64,000 nucleotides of DNA from Dromiciops gliroides (GCF_019393635.1 NC_057866.1:171524403-171588402), one strand, 5' to 3'; positions 12,740-24,552 are shown, counted from the first letter of the stretch. Notes: generated by a model from the letters alone, not told the origin. Program-made: numbers and translations.

Positions 12740-13315
12740 TTTAAAGTTAAGGTCTGCTCTGGGGGGCACCATGGTCCCTGTTTCAAGCTTCTTGTGCTGG
12801 GATATAAAGGCTGTGTCACTGGCTCACTACACTGAGGCCTCTATGGTTTGTAGATTTTTCACTGCCCTGGACTTCCTGTCAGCGTGGGCTGGGATCAGTG
12901 GGCCTGGTGTCGCCTGCCCTGTGTTTGGCCCTCCAGCTGGCAACCTGCCCTCTCGGCTGGTGCAAGTGGGTTTTGCCACTGTTCTGCTGTGCCAAGAGCT
13001 TGTTGTGCCAGAATTGAAGGGCTTCAGTTGCTCGGCTGTGGCCCTCGGCTTCCTGCTGCCTTCCCCCGACCCTCTCCCGTGCACTGTGCTGTGGTGAGCT
13101 GAGCCTCCCTTTTGCCCGAGTGAGACTGACCTTTCCTGAAGTCTTCTAAATTATCTCTGGCTGAGAGACTGTGTCTCTATGTCTCTTCGCAGGTTCTGTA
13201 GTCTCAGAATCCATGTAGAGGCTTGATTTGATGTTCTTTTTGAGGGAACAGAAGGAGAGCTCACTCTATTTGCTGGCTACTCTCCGCAATTTGGCTCCAC
13301 CCCCTATTTATTATT

Positions 13316-13837
13316 AAGGTATATTAAATATTAGTAAAGTATTGACTACATTGCATTTAACAAAGGCAGAAAAATCCCCAGTGCCATTTTGTCTCTACAT
13401 TACCTATACTGGTCTAAGAGGAGAGTGGTCACCAATAGGACAGCATTCTAAGCCTATAGTGCAAGCCAAGAATGGTGCTCAAGTCATGGTCTTAGGCTTT
13501 TTCCACTTTTTCAAATAGAGACCACTCCTTACATAATGATCAAAGCTAATTGGCTAGCATTTTTCAATTCTATTTGTTCCCATGACTTGAGGGTGGTCCA
13601 CATTAAAATGAGTTGTGATTAGATCAGGGTCTCATGGGAGGGACCCCTGGAAGGGCAAAGTCAAAGTCCAGATGGTGTGCTGGTTTAATCTTATTGATTT
13701 ACTGAACGAATTACAAAGAGTCTATTGTATGCCCTGCACAGGATTAGAATTCCCTCCTAAAAATTGACCTCTTAAGTGGGGGGAGAGGGGAGAATAAAGG
13801 GTCCCTCAAAACCCATTATTAATAATTATTTTCTCAC
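13316..13837 (-). repeat. LTR fragment, right part (same LTR as 6775-6914)
   Basis: Shares with the 62,888-63,470 LTR the stretches TATTAAATATTAGTAAAG, AGCTAATTGGCT and GAGGGTGGTCCA. It also shares the terminal CCCAAAACCCCATTATT...TTTCT end. Two L1 insertions lie in this one LTR. Confidence 0.6.
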
Positions 13838-14507
13838 CATAGAAAAGGGAAAAGGACCCACATGCACAAAAATATTTATAGCAGCTCTCTTTGTGGTGGC
13901 AAAGAGTTGGAAATTGAGGGAATGCCCATCAATAGGGGAATGGCTAAACAAGTTGTGGTATATGAATGTAATGGAATACTATTGTGCTGTAAGAAACGAT
14001 GAGCAGGAGGACTTCAGAGAAACCCAGAAGGACTTACATGAAGTGATGCTGACTGAGAGGAGCAGAACCAGGAGAACATTGTACACAGTAACATTGTGTG
14101 TTGAACAGTGGGGATAGACTTGGCTATTCTCAGCAGTGCAACAATCCAAAACAGTTTCAAAGAACTCGTGATAGAAAATGTTCTCAACATCCAGAAAAAA
14201 AGAACTGTGAATTATGAATGCAGATTGAATCATACTGTTTCTATTTATGGACTGTTTTTTTTCCTTCTTGTTTGAGGTTTTTCCTTCATGCTCTGATTCT
14301 TCTTTCACAAAATGACTAATATAGAAATATGTTTGATGTGATTGTACATATACAAACTATATCAGACTGCTTTCTGTCTTGGGGAGGAGGGAGGGAAGGG
14401 GGGGGGATAAAAGAAAAATTTGGAACTAAATATCCAGTGAAAACAAATGTTGAAAACTATCCTTATATGTAATATGTAACTGGAAAATAATAAAATTAAA
14501 TTTTAAA
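13837..14507 (+). mobile_element. 5'-truncated L1, sense
   Basis: The last part of ORF2 (frame MEYYCAVRNDEQEDF within 13,776-14,117) and the 3' UTR ending in an A-rich tail. It is flanked by a 16-bp duplication with two mismatches: aataattattttctca at 13,821-13,836 and aataattgttctctca at 14,508-14,523. Confidence 0.9.
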
Positions 14508-14523
14508 AATAATTGTTCTCTCA

Positions 14524-15500
14524 AATACTATTCCCTAACCTTCCTTCATCCTTGGTTCATTTGTACTATTGATTTTATCCAGGTCAGGGAGATCCAATAC
14601 TATACTTCCGGGCCAAATTCCTTTCCATACTGTAAGAGCTAGATTGTCAACTCCTTCAAGAAGACTGTGTGATCCTTCAACTGGTTCTAGTCTCTCCATG
14701 CTCTGAACAATACACATAAAGGTTTATGAGAAAAAACAAGGGTCCTAGCAGGAGGAAATTCTGCAGGCATTGGAAGGAAGGTCAGGAATGAAGTGTGCTG
14801 GTGCATTCTAGGGAAAATCCTTTCATCGACTTGAGAAAATCTCTACCATTTGAACAGGGCAGGGTACATGCCCTCAATGGGAGAGGGGATGATTATTTTT
14901 AAAAATAAGTGTGTGATTTTAAAAAATGTCTTCTTTTGTATTCCTTTTCAGATTATTGTGTATACATCCTAAAAAAATATTTCATACTAAATTTGTTATT
15001 TTCCTCCCTTTGGAATGCATTAATGTGTATTCTCTGAGGCATTCATTTTGGGAATGATTAAGCTTCTTAGGAGCTGTCCTGCTTTGTTCCATTATTATCA
15101 CTCTCTGCAAGATGATGATAGAGATAGAGATGAAAGAGATGAAGGGGATGATTGGTGGAAAGAGATTAGAGAGATAGAGATAGAAGATAAAAATATCTAG
15201 ATATGTATATTATATAATATATACCGAGATATGTGTATATAATATGTAGATAGGTAGATAGATTCAGATATGTATATCTATAGATATATCTTTTAGAGAG
15301 TGATAATGAAATGGAAGGAAGGACAAATGGATGGGTAGATAGATAAATAGATAGACAGACAGACAGATATAGCTCCAATGATCTGTTCTTTGACCAACTC
15401 ATTCCTTAAAACGCCTTTATTTATTACCCCAGTTTGTTCTCAAGCATCCATTCTCTATCTCCCACAATTATATATATCATACTTTTTACACAGTTCCTTG
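14524..15500. other. Intergenic, with GATA/TAGA microsatellite patches at 15,115-15,370
   Basis: No gene seen. Between 15,115 and 15,370 there are interrupted GATA, TAGA and TATA repeats that give spurious open frames on the minus strand. Confidence 0.6.
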
Positions 15501-15560
15501 TAGGAAAAATTAAAAATTCTTTTAAAAATTTAAAGACATTCAAAGTGATGGACGTACATC

Positions 15561-15566
15561 TTTATT
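15561..15566 (-). terminator. Candidate poly(A) signal of the TRIM gene
   Basis: AATAAA on the minus strand, about 550 bases after the TRIM stop codon. It is a reasonable 3' end for the transcript; no other canonical signal closer to the stop stands out. Confidence 0.5.
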
Positions 15567-16117
15567 GAAAGTAACCAGCTAATTTTCAGAAAATTTCTGT
15601 ACAAATAACAATTATTTCACATCACAGTTAAATGGAATTCTACCCTTACAAAAGACTTTTGATATGTTATTTCCTTAAGTATCTTACAATTATCCTTTTG
15701 AATAGGGGAGAGAACTATTTCTCATTTCTATGTACCCATTTCTATAATATGAAAAACAATAAAAAATGACAACCTTGAGTCCTTAAATAGAACATGTGAT
15801 TTTCTTAAAGTAAAGCATCTATTAAATGAAAAGGCTAGACTTAAAACTGTTATAATACTAGATTTGGAACAAGCCCAGCTGAGGACTTACTGAATGCTTA
15901 TTTGGCAGGATAGTTGTTTTTCTGAAAAGACTCCATTTAAAAAATTAGTATTGGTATCAAATCACAGAAATCTACTGTTTCCCCACCAATCACCCAAAAT
16001 ATACACTTTGAGATAACAAATTACAAAGAGTATTGAAAGCTGTTCAGACATAAGTTGATTTTGGAGCTTTGATTTCTTGAGACATGAATATTACAATGCC
16101 TCCAAATTAGAAATATC

Positions 16118-16650
16118 TCAAGGCCTAATAGTCATTGGAATTCCATTCTCTTCCCCTACTGGGGGGCAAGGAGAAAAGAGGGGTTGAATTAACCCAGAGA
16201 AGGGGAACGGAGGGAAACGATATATAAAGCATCTCTCTGAGGCATTATAAAATGAGATGGTCCCTTCATCACAATCTAGCAAAATCCCAACCCTGTGGAT
16301 AGGGAAATCAACTTGATGTTCAAAGTAGGGGGGAGTGGTCATGAGAGTGTACTTATTTCCTTGCCTAATACAAGCAAGAAGGAATACATCCTCAAAACCT
16401 AAAAAGGGAACTTCTACTCTCCTCAGTGTCTCCTTGCATACACCAACTGCCCATTGCCTGCAATCTCCCACTTCAACCTCCCAGTAGTAGATGCCAAATG
16501 TGAATAATTGAGTCCCCAAAATGAAATTATTTTCATATTGGTTCAAGGAGAAATGTCTATTATGTTGGTTTCCTCTATGTACAACAGTCCTCAGGTCATC
16601 AGACAGGATGAAATGTGAAGAGGCATTTTTGGGTTCCAGGGTCACATCCA
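16118..16650 (-). CDS. TRIM final exon: B30.2/SPRY domain
   Basis: This 533-bp coding exon begins after a polypyrimidine-AG acceptor (minus strand) and ends in TGA. It encodes the SPRY fold with FGIYYWEVEVGD, WAVGVCKE and GILLDCDEGTISFYN. It has exactly the same coding length as the SPRY exon at 48,964-49,496, which confirms both boundaries. Confidence 0.93.
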
Positions 16651-18135
16651 CTGGAAAAAAAAAAAGAAAAAGTAGTTGAGTGATTTAGCTTCTTAGGGTG
16701 TGAGTGGACAAACAGGCTCAATATAAGGTCCCCATTAATCAAAGTATACTCCATGAAATCAGAGCAGAAAAGGTCCCCTAAAGAATAGTTATTTCAATAG
16801 GAGAAACAAGCCATTTTAAATTGCCTCACAGCCTGCATATGACAAATATCAGAGTATATGTATAACTATCAATTGAAGGGAAGTGCCTGTATCACTTCCA
16901 AGCTGATATAACTCATATAGAAATACTTCCAGATCCAGAGGAATAAATTTTGCAGGAAAAAAAAAACCAAACAAAATCTTACATGGTTACAAAGAAATCA
17001 TCTTGGTGTTCCTTTGGCTGCCTCTTGGTGGTCTGGGGTTAAGAAAGTGTCACAGTTTCCAGGATGCTCACCCTCCCAACCACTATTAACCAAGTCATTA
17101 AGGAAGTAACTGGATACTTTGAAATGTAGGTTTGGTGACTCCAGTGCTGATTCTTACCTTTGAAGTGTTTCAGCATTTCCCACATCATAGTATTTAGAAA
17201 CAAGATCCCTGAAGTGGTGACAGTCTCTGGAGGATGGCCCAAGAGTGATTCATACCTGCAGAGAGGACAGACTCATTTATCTCAAGGGATTGGCATAGGC
17301 TTCTGGTCTCCTTGCCCTTTCCTCCCATAGAACAGACCCTCCAAATTACTACTTAAATTCCATAATCCCACCAACAAACTTCACCCTGTTGTTCCACTCT
17401 TTTTGTTTAGTTTTGTTTTAGTTTTTGTTTTTTTGCAGGGCAATGAGGGTTAAGTGACTTGCCCAGGGTCACACAGCTAGTAAGTGTCAAGTGTTTGAGA
17501 TCGGATTTGAACTCAGGTCCTCCTGAATCCAGGGTTGGTGCTTTATCCACTGCACCACCTAGCTGCCCCCTGTTCCACTCTTTTTAACAGCAATCAAAAT
17601 GGAATCTTACCTGGTCAGTATACCTCCTACAACCTGGAAAGAAAGAAAGCAAGACAGGGTGAGTACTAGGCTTTAACATGGGCACTTCTGTGGCATGATT
17701 TTCATCTTGCCCACAAAGTTACATATACTGAGAACTGACCCTCCCTCATTTCTCAAATAGCTGTTGGACCTAGGTTCATTGTGGTTTGACATATTTATGA
17801 AGAGAATTTACCAGAAGTGGAAGCTCAACACCATTAGGCTAACACATTTTAGTTTGATTTCTAACACATTTCCATGAAGTCTTACTAAAACATAGACCTT
17901 AATTCCCTGCCTGTTCAACAGGATATAGGAAACATATTTTCCTATTTTCCCAGCATCATTAGCAACATACATTACTGTTATGAATAGCTGAATGGCCCTC
18001 TCCAACTCTATCAAAGAGTCTGTATCAGGGGATTTGTAAGTGTGCTAATTCCCCACAGTCAACTAGACTTTTTGATTTAGGAAATTTGCTCATGTTGGTA
18101 TTGGTGAGGGTCTTTCCTTAACAGGTGACCTTTCC

Positions 18136-18192
<57 letters not shown>

Positions 18193-20126
18193 GTTCAACT
18201 ATACTCAGAAGAATAATTTTCCAATAATTGTCTAATCCTCATCTACTGTACTGTGGAAAAATCCAGAAACCAGACTTATTAGAACTCTGTCTAATAAACT
18301 AGGAAGTCCCTGGATTTCCTAAGGTTACCATTCATCTAATCTGTTTTTTGTTCATTCTTTGCCAGGCTTTGGAGGTCTTGGGGAGTTGGGTAAGTAACAT
18401 GTTAATGGATTATTAGACACTTTTCCAGGTCTCACCTGCAGAAGCTGAGTATTGTTTTTCCAGCTATGTTGTTCAACGTCTGCTATCACCGCCTTCAAGC
18501 TGTGAAAATACTGGGAGAGTCTGGTCTCACTTTCTCTTACATTCTTCAGGTTGTTCTCTTCCTGATGGACCATTGCCTGGGAATGAAGTTTCTCTTCTTT
18601 GTTCAGTAATTCATGGAATCTTCTGTATTCAGCTGCCATACTCTCCCTCCAAGCTTGGACCTTTTCCTGCAAGGAAGTAACAGTCCAGTAAAATGCAAAG
18701 GCCTATGACTCCATGTCACAAGGGCCTATCCTCCTTTTCTTTAGGAATTTGTTTTCTTGTGTATAAATATCCTTTAATGTGAGAAATAATTCGAGGTAGT
18801 TTCTCAGAGCCAAGAAGACATGGGTTCAGGACCTGTCTCTGTCATATACTGGCCTAGTGATTTTCTACACATCCCTTAACCAATTCTGGCTCTTTGCAGT
18901 TCTCTAAGACTATAGGTTTCAGAGAAGCTGCTGATCTATATTGCTATAGGGAAGATACAAATCCAAAAGTTCAAATGCCAATAAAATCAAAATCCTTTTT
19001 GAACATATTTTTTATACTTAAAAGACTGACATCTTTGAGGGGGATGTCACTAGCACCAATATCTACTGCCTGATAGGAACCTCAAGCCCTTGGGACTGTG
19101 CTAAAGTCCTCAGAACTTCTGACTGTAATGAATGTTGACTCCCCTCTCAAAGAGCAAGACACTTACCTTCCAAGTCTTCTCTTTCTCTATCTCTTCTGTC
19201 AGCATGTTCTGAACAGTCTCCATTTCTTTCTGGAGAAGATGCAAAATCTTTTGGAGCTTGCCCTAAGGAAAAAGAGCCACATCATTTAACCCATGATGCT
19301 CTTCCCTGAGGTAGATCAGCAAAGTCCTATCAGATCAGCACAGAATGATCAATGATATTTAGAGGGCCTCTGGCTATTTGAAGCCTGGGAACTAAAATGT
19401 AGACCTGACCTAGAGGTCAATCAGGAGGTTCCAGACTTCAAAGCAGCTGTTTCTGATATAAGTGATTAGCTCAGAAGATCCACCAATTGGGAGAGAGAGA
19501 ATGCAACCTAGATAGCTTTTATATATAATAGTTTCTTTCTTTCTTTGTTTTTAGATGGGGAAATGAGGGTTAAGTGAATTGCCCAGGGTCACACAGCTAG
19601 TGTCCTCCTTAATCCAGGGCCAGTTCTTTTTCCATAGTGCCACCTAGCTGCCCCTAATAATAGTTTCTTTTTTTGGCTAGATAGCTTTTACCTAGAAACA
19701 CTTACCCTTGAGTCCTCTGCAGCCTTTTGTACAGTGTGTACTGTATGGTTGATGTGCTCCTGGGATTGAAAACAATATAGACAGAGGAAGGATTGGTCCT
19801 TTTCACAAAACAAATTTTTCTCCTCCTGATGTCTCTCACATATGACCTTTTCCTCTTCTAATTGCAGCAAATAGGGTCTCAGGCTGTTGCCTATGCTGGC
19901 CAGCTTCCCTAGGTGCTGGTTGTACTCCAGGTCTCTAACATGGAAATGTTTTCTGCACAGAGGACAAGGGGAGGGCCCATCAGCTTCTCCGCAGATGTTG
20001 AGGAGGCACAAGTGGCAAAAGCTGTGGCCACAACCCAAGGTCACTGGGTGTCTGAAGTAGTCCATGCAAACAGAGCAGGTCAGCTCTTCCTTGAAGTTTT
20101 TATCTAACTGAACCCTAGCCATGATC
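16118..20126 (-). CDS. TRIM-family E3 ubiquitin ligase, intact six-coding-exon gene (TRIM43/49/64/77-like)
   Basis: Coding exons on the minus strand are 20,122-19,706, 19,262-19,167 (96 bp), 18,666-18,436 (231 bp), 17,633-17,611 (23 bp), 17,255-17,158 (98 bp) and 16,650-16,118. All have GT/AG borders. The total is 1,398 bases, 465 residues plus stop, with no break. The 96/231/23 pattern is the classic TRIM exon structure. RING: C16, C19, C31, H33, C36, C39, C53, C56. B-box 2: C95, H98, C106, D109, C114, C117, H123, H126. A coiled coil of about 110 residues and a C-terminal B30.2/SPRY domain (about 289-465, with YYWEVEVGD) follow. Such proteins transfer ubiquitin in the cytoplasm, and the SPRY domain selects targets. 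The start ATG at 20,122 is four bases into an exon with a clear acceptor; an in-frame upstream Met at 20,188 lies in the intron. The exact orthologue is unclear, and one-to-many duplication is likely. Confidence 0.92.
17405..17569 (-). repeat. SINE, MAR1/WSINE type, in TRIM intron
   Basis: Full antisense copy with tail. It is flanked by a duplication of TGTTCCACTCTTTT on both sides (near 17,390 and 17,571). Confidence 0.92.
18138..18193. repeat. (TA)n(TG)n(TA)n microsatellite
   Basis: Simple dinucleotide tract in the TRIM intron between exons 3 and 4. Confidence 0.9.
19540..19654 (-). repeat. SINE, MAR1/WSINE type, internally shortened, in TRIM intron
   Basis: An antisense copy missing part of the middle. 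It is flanked by TAATAGTTTCTTT on both sides as target duplication. Confidence 0.85.
19706..20126 (-). CDS. TRIM first coding exon: RING and B-box 2
   Basis: Acceptor TTTCCTCAG precedes GATC-ATG, and the donor GTAAG is at 19,705-19,701. It encodes residues 1-139 with all eight RING and all eight B-box zinc ligands present, so the ligase module looks functional. Confidence 0.92.
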
Positions 20127-21394
20127 CTGAGGAAAAAACAAAGGACAAATGAATCTCCTGAAGCAATGGAGGGAAAGGTCCTCAGCATCTTCCTTCTTTA
20201 GCTGATTTACTTCCCTCAGTCCTCTGGACCCTTTCAGTTTTACAGTAAATGGAAACATTAATCAGATTATGAGCAATGCCTACTTTCACATTCTCTCCAT
20301 TGGCCAATAATTATAATGGAAAAATGATCTGTCCTATTGGGGAAGCATAATACCTTTATTTTAAGCTATTTCTTCCAACTTCTGCACCTCTGGATTTTCA
20401 ACACATGTGTGCGGGACACTCTGATGTGAAAACTGGACTGGTTCTTCTCTCTGGATCTCTGTACCAGACAGCTCTTTTGCCACTAACACAAAGATGGTCT
20501 TTCTGGGTTTAGGGTGCCTCTGTCAACTCAGTCTTAGAGTTTGATACTGGTTGGCAAGCCTATGGAAAGATAATATATTAATACACCAATCCTCTTTATA
20601 GACAGAGTTGCCTTGACATAAAGCCATGGTGGAAAAATGGGTACCCAACATCAAGTTGCAATTTAAATCTTGACTATACTACACATTTAAAAGAATTACC
20701 TTAAAACATCTCTTTCCTCTTTATATATGCTCAGTTTCTACCCATCATGTGAAACAATTCAGCTGTCACTCGTCTCAGAACCCTTCTCTAATAACACAAG
20801 TCTATAATAACTTGTTCTTAGAGAGAACTGGACTTTTTGCTCAATTAAATGCAGTCTGTGCAACAGTGGAATCTTCAGACCCCTTTCCTATGTTTACATT
20901 TGTGCCAGAAAATTTGCCTCTAACCCTACTTTGCCTGAAAACCCAACTTAAACCTTGTCACCCTCCCTCCTAAAAGGGATGTGTCTTCCTTTTCTTCTCT
21001 TCCTTTTCTATCTTTTCTAAAATTAACTTTCCTTAAATTACCCACCCTCTAACCTAAGTCATCCAAGACTACTCTAATCTTCATTGAAAATTGAGAATAT
21101 CCTTGCTTGACAAAATAAACAATTACTGAGATTTAAAACAAACAATTGGAAACATAAGCACACAGATTCTTTAACTTTTTCAAGAAACTGAATATTTTCT
21201 AAGTAATTTTTATATCTTAAAAAGGCAAAAAAAAAAAATCCTTGCTCTGTACAAAATAAATGTTTAATGGCCATTTAATGTCAAAGGCTCTGAACCATAA
21301 ACTTCTAGTATTCTAATATCCTTGTCCATGATAATGCATTTTCTTTGTTAGTGGTCACAGTGGCAACTGTTTATCATGGACAAGGACATTGGAG

Positions 21395-21496
21395 TGTGAG
21401 TGTGTGAGTGTGTGTGTACACACACACACACACGTATGTATGTATGTATGTATGTATGTATGTATGTATGTATGTATGTATGTATGTATGTATGTA
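21395..21496. repeat. (GT)n / (GTAT)n microsatellite
   Basis: GT, CA and then about 17 GTAT units directly downstream of the noncoding TRIM exon. Confidence 0.95.
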
Positions 21497-21515
21497 TTCC
21501 TTAGATGGAACTTAC

Positions 21516-21588
21516 CTTGGCTCCTCTGATTTAGGAAATTTCCTTCAGACTCTGTAGTTCCAGGTCTTAGCTCCCTGGACTCAGCTTC
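21516..21588 (-). other. Noncoding first exon of the TRIM gene (candidate)
   Basis: A donor GTAAG sits at 21,515-21,511 (minus strand) after ...GGAGCCAAG. A TATA box lies upstream at the right distance. The next acceptor in the same direction is that of the ATG exon at 20,127. The transcription start is only estimated, from the TATA spacing. Confidence 0.55.
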
Positions 21589-21613
21589 TGATCCTGGGAC
21601 ACACAGGGCTGTC

Positions 21614-21621
21614 CTTTTATA
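21614..21621 (-). promoter_or_regulatory. TATA box of the TRIM gene
   Basis: TATAAAAG on the minus strand, inside a G/A-rich promoter-like block (GGAGGAGGCAAAAGGCATATAAAAG). It lies about 100 bases upstream of the noncoding-exon donor. Confidence 0.6.
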
Positions 21622-21872
21622 TGCCTTTTGCCTCCTCCCCCATCCAATCAAATCCAACCCTCTGGATTCACACGTAGTAGATGCTAACTCATCTGGTTCA
21701 CACCTCGATGACCTCAGGCTCTGCTTTGTTATTTGGTTGCAGAGCTTCATTCAACTCCTGGGTTGGAAGTAATTAAAGCTTCACACCTCATTGATTTCCT
21801 CTGAACTAACCCTTTGAAATGCCTTTTCCCCTTCCTTGGATGCTTTTGTACACATTTTACAATGCCCATTTT

Positions 21873-22020
21873 TTTTGTTTTTGTTTTTCAGGGCAATGGG
21901 GGTTAAGTGACTTGCCCAGGGTCACACAGCTAGTGTCAAGTATCTGAGGCCAGATTTGAACTCAGGTACTCCTGAATCCAGGGCTGGTGCTTTATCCACT
22001 GCACCACCTAGCTGTCCCCT
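21873..22020 (-). repeat. SINE, MAR1/WSINE type
   Basis: Full antisense copy flanked by an exact duplication ACAATGCCCATTTT at 21,859-21,872 and 22,021-22,034. Confidence 0.95.
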
Positions 22021-22280
22021 ACAATGCCCATTTTAAAGATAGAGACCTGAAACAGAGATCTATAATAGAAATAGAGAAGGTAGGTAGATGGACAAGTTTA
22101 TGTGGGAAGAGGATCTATGTGATGCAATGCTGTTGCCTCTGAGGTAATGTTGAGAAAGGCAGTTGAAAATCTGTGGCAGTAGTTCAGGTGAAATATTAAT
22201 TGTAGAATCTGGGCTGAAGTAAAACTCTGAACCTTGAGAGTGGATCAGATAGCCAAGGGTAGGGATTTCTATATTCGTAA

Positions 22281-22500
22281 TCAGGCATCATACATCCCAT
22301 TTGCCACACACAGGTAAGATTTTGTTAGGAGAATGACCATTAAGGAAAGGAATTCCCATACTGAGCTCAGGGTAATGTTTTCAAGTATTGAGAAGGCTTT
22401 TAAAGAAAATTGTCCCAGTAAACTCATCTCCTCTGGCACTTTATAGATAAAGTAGGAACTCTCAAGCTTCTTCAGCATCAGATTATTACTGAATTGAAGA
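22281..22500 (-). repeat. Low-copy sequence shared with 49,990-50,110 (inverted)
   Basis: The minus strand here aligns with the plus strand at 49,990-50,110, including a shared open reading stretch (FIYKVPEEMSL). It lies upstream of the intact TRIM promoter and downstream of the partial TRIM gene. I do not recognise a protein family. Confidence 0.55.
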
Positions 22501-22735
22501 GACCTCTAAGTACCATGAGTGAGCAAGCTAAATATAGCAGACCAAAACCAGGGGACTTATAAAAAACTTATAAAAGACTTTTATAAGGCCAAGGCCACAG
22601 TAGCATAAGGTGAAAAGTCCAGACCTACAAGACCCTGACAATTTTCTATTTAAGCAAAGGGGAAAAGTAGACACAATTTCCTAGAATTGAGTATCTTCCT
22701 ACATTTATAAAAAAATACGTAAGCGACAGTTAAAA

Positions 22736-22736
22736 T

Positions 22737-22798
<62 letters not shown>
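22736..22798. repeat. (ATAG)n microsatellite
   Basis: About fifteen uninterrupted tetranucleotide units. Confidence 0.97.
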
Positions 22799-23112
22799 GT
22801 TCTAAGTCATATTAGCGGTCCCATCCCAAGTAGCCTTCAAACAAAGGGTCATGAAAATGCTAAGTAAAAGATTTTCTCTTCTGTGACTTTAAGGAAAGCT
22901 GTGTTTAATGTGTATTTTTTGCTTTATGAAATGCAAGACAGATGTCAAACACTCCTGGGGCCCAAGTGTAAACTGAACAGGATTAAAATATAATTGGGAA
23001 ATATTTAAGAAAATCAATAAAAATACAATAAAAACAGATTGCATTAAAACAAAACCCTAAATCTATATGCCTCAGCAGGAATTCTAATATATGGAATAGT
23101 ATCATCCATTTA

Positions 23113-23279
23113 TTTTTATTTATTTATTTATTTATTTTTTAGTGAGGCAATTGGGGTTAAGTGACTTGCCCAGGGTCCCACAGCTAGTAAGTGTTAAGTG
23201 TCTGAGGCCGGATTTGAACTCAGGTACTCCTGAATCCAGGGCCAGTGCTCTATCCACTGCGCCACCTAGCTGCCCCGTG
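23113..23279 (-). repeat. SINE, MAR1/WSINE type
   Basis: Full antisense copy with (ATTT)n tail. It is flanked by TCATCCATTTA on both sides as target duplication. Confidence 0.93.
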
Positions 23280-23539
23280 TCATCCATTTATAATAGAATT
23301 TTACACTACTGATGCAGAGTACATTCTGTTAGCAGGTAAATCTAGCTGACCTTAGTCTGTGGTCTGATCACCCAATGGAAAAATGGCGAAAAGAGTGAGA
23401 ACACTTCTTCTAAAAGTTTCAAAGCTTTCAATGTATATCTTTTTATCACCATGTTCCTAATTCTTGACAAATTCAGAATTCATGTAGAGAAAGACTGAGA
23501 AGAGCAAAGATCCTTGCTTCATTTGTAGATATCTACAAA

Positions 23540-23862
23540 GGGCAAGCTAGGTGGCACAGTGGATAGAGCACAGGTCTTGGAGTAAAGAGGACATGAGTTT
23601 AAATCCAGCCTCAAAAACTTGACACTTACTTGCTAGCTGTGTGACCCTGTGCAAGTCACTTAACCCTGATTGCCTCAAACATCCAGGGCCATTTCTAGTC
23701 ATCCCGATCTATATCTTGCCACTGGGACCAGATGGTGCTGGAGGAGAGAGTGAGATTGATGAACTTGCGCAGTCCTAGCTCACTTTAATTCAATTTACTG
23801 CAAGTCTTGATATCACCTCCTATTGTCATGGTCCCCTTTGAGAATGAAGGACAAATAACAAC
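23540..23862 (+). repeat. Longer SINE with the same tRNA head and a different body
   Basis: It starts with the usual head (GGCAAGCTAGGTGGCACAG) and continues about 180 bases beyond the normal SINE end. The extra body closes with GAGAATGAAGGACAAATAACAAC. It is a composite or longer subfamily. Confidence 0.7.
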
Positions 23863-23869
23863 ATGTTGA

Positions 23870-24540
23870 GAACAAAAGAGACTAAGTTTGTCACCTTTAA
23901 TGTAAATGGTTTAATGTATATTTTAAAATTTTTATGGGAGTTTATGTGAATGGCTTCCATGTACTGAAATACAGGGGTTATTTGAGGGTGTGAGGCTCCT
24001 TAGAATTATCAAAAGTAGAAATTTCGTAGCTTTGTGGACAAAAAGCATCACTTTCTCCTTTAACTGAAAAGGGAAATGTATTGTTGCTTTGGTATAAAGC
24101 AGGAAGGAAATTTCACAGATTACAGAATGCTCATCCCTAAATAGAATTAAAACTAGGTTAAAATTTTTATCTCTGATTCTAGAAAGTGAGAGGCTGGAGG
24201 AGTATAAAAACACAGATTTGTTTAAAAGAAAAATGTAAATATTTTGGAAAAGTGCAAAATTTCATTTTGCTAGAGTGATTCCTTTTCTACTGTGCTCTTC
24301 TGTAAATAAAAGGGGAATTTAATCTCTTAAATAAATTTGAAGCAAAATCACCAAAATGTGAAATAATCCATGAACTTTCATTTTTTTTCAATCTGAAACC
24401 CAATTGGAAGCCTTTTATTTAGCACCATGAGAAATTACCTGAAAATCTTGAAATTTCATCTTTGGGGAAAATTAAAATCTTGTTCTGAAAATCTGAGAGA
24501 AAAGTATGATTTGCAAAGCAGAAATTCAATGAAGGAAAAG
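23870..24540. other. No feature seen
   Basis: A/T-rich intergenic DNA without a supported gene or recognisable repeat. Confidence 0.5.
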
Positions 24541-24552
24541 GAAACCAGTCTT

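Larger units (their letters stand above)
6927..13303 (-). mobile_element. Full-length L1 retrotransposon, antisense, inactive
   Basis: The element runs from a 3' A-rich end near 6927 to a 5' end (GGGGGTGGAGCCAAATTGCG on the minus strand) at 13,303. An exact 12-bp target duplication, CTATTTATTATT, lies at 6915-6926 and 13,304-13,315, so the insertion is complete at about 6.4 kb. Its order on the minus strand is 5' UTR, ORF1 (12,739 to 11,869), a long pyrimidine-rich (top strand) inter-ORF spacer of about 0.7 kb, ORF2 (about 11,150 to 7,500) and 3' UTR. Both ORFs are broken by frameshifts and stops. Confidence 0.93.

Noticed and set aside
12630-13102. Plus-strand frames over 12.6-13.1 kb
   Set aside because: They lie in the L1 5' UTR and ORF1 in antisense; no domain is seen.
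20123-20188. Upstream in-frame Met extending the TRIM N-terminus
   Set aside because: It lies across the splice acceptor TTTCCTCAG in the intron; TRIM proteins of this group start a few residues before the RING, as the ATG at 20,122 does.
21355-21750. 131-residue minus-strand frame upstream of the TRIM gene
   Set aside because: It overlaps the TATA box, the noncoding exon and a GTAT microsatellite; no domain is seen.
22736-22798. CRISPR-like regular repeats
   Set aside because: The regular repeats here and elsewhere are microsatellites and the LTR 39-bp tandem repeats have no spacers; this is a vertebrate genome.
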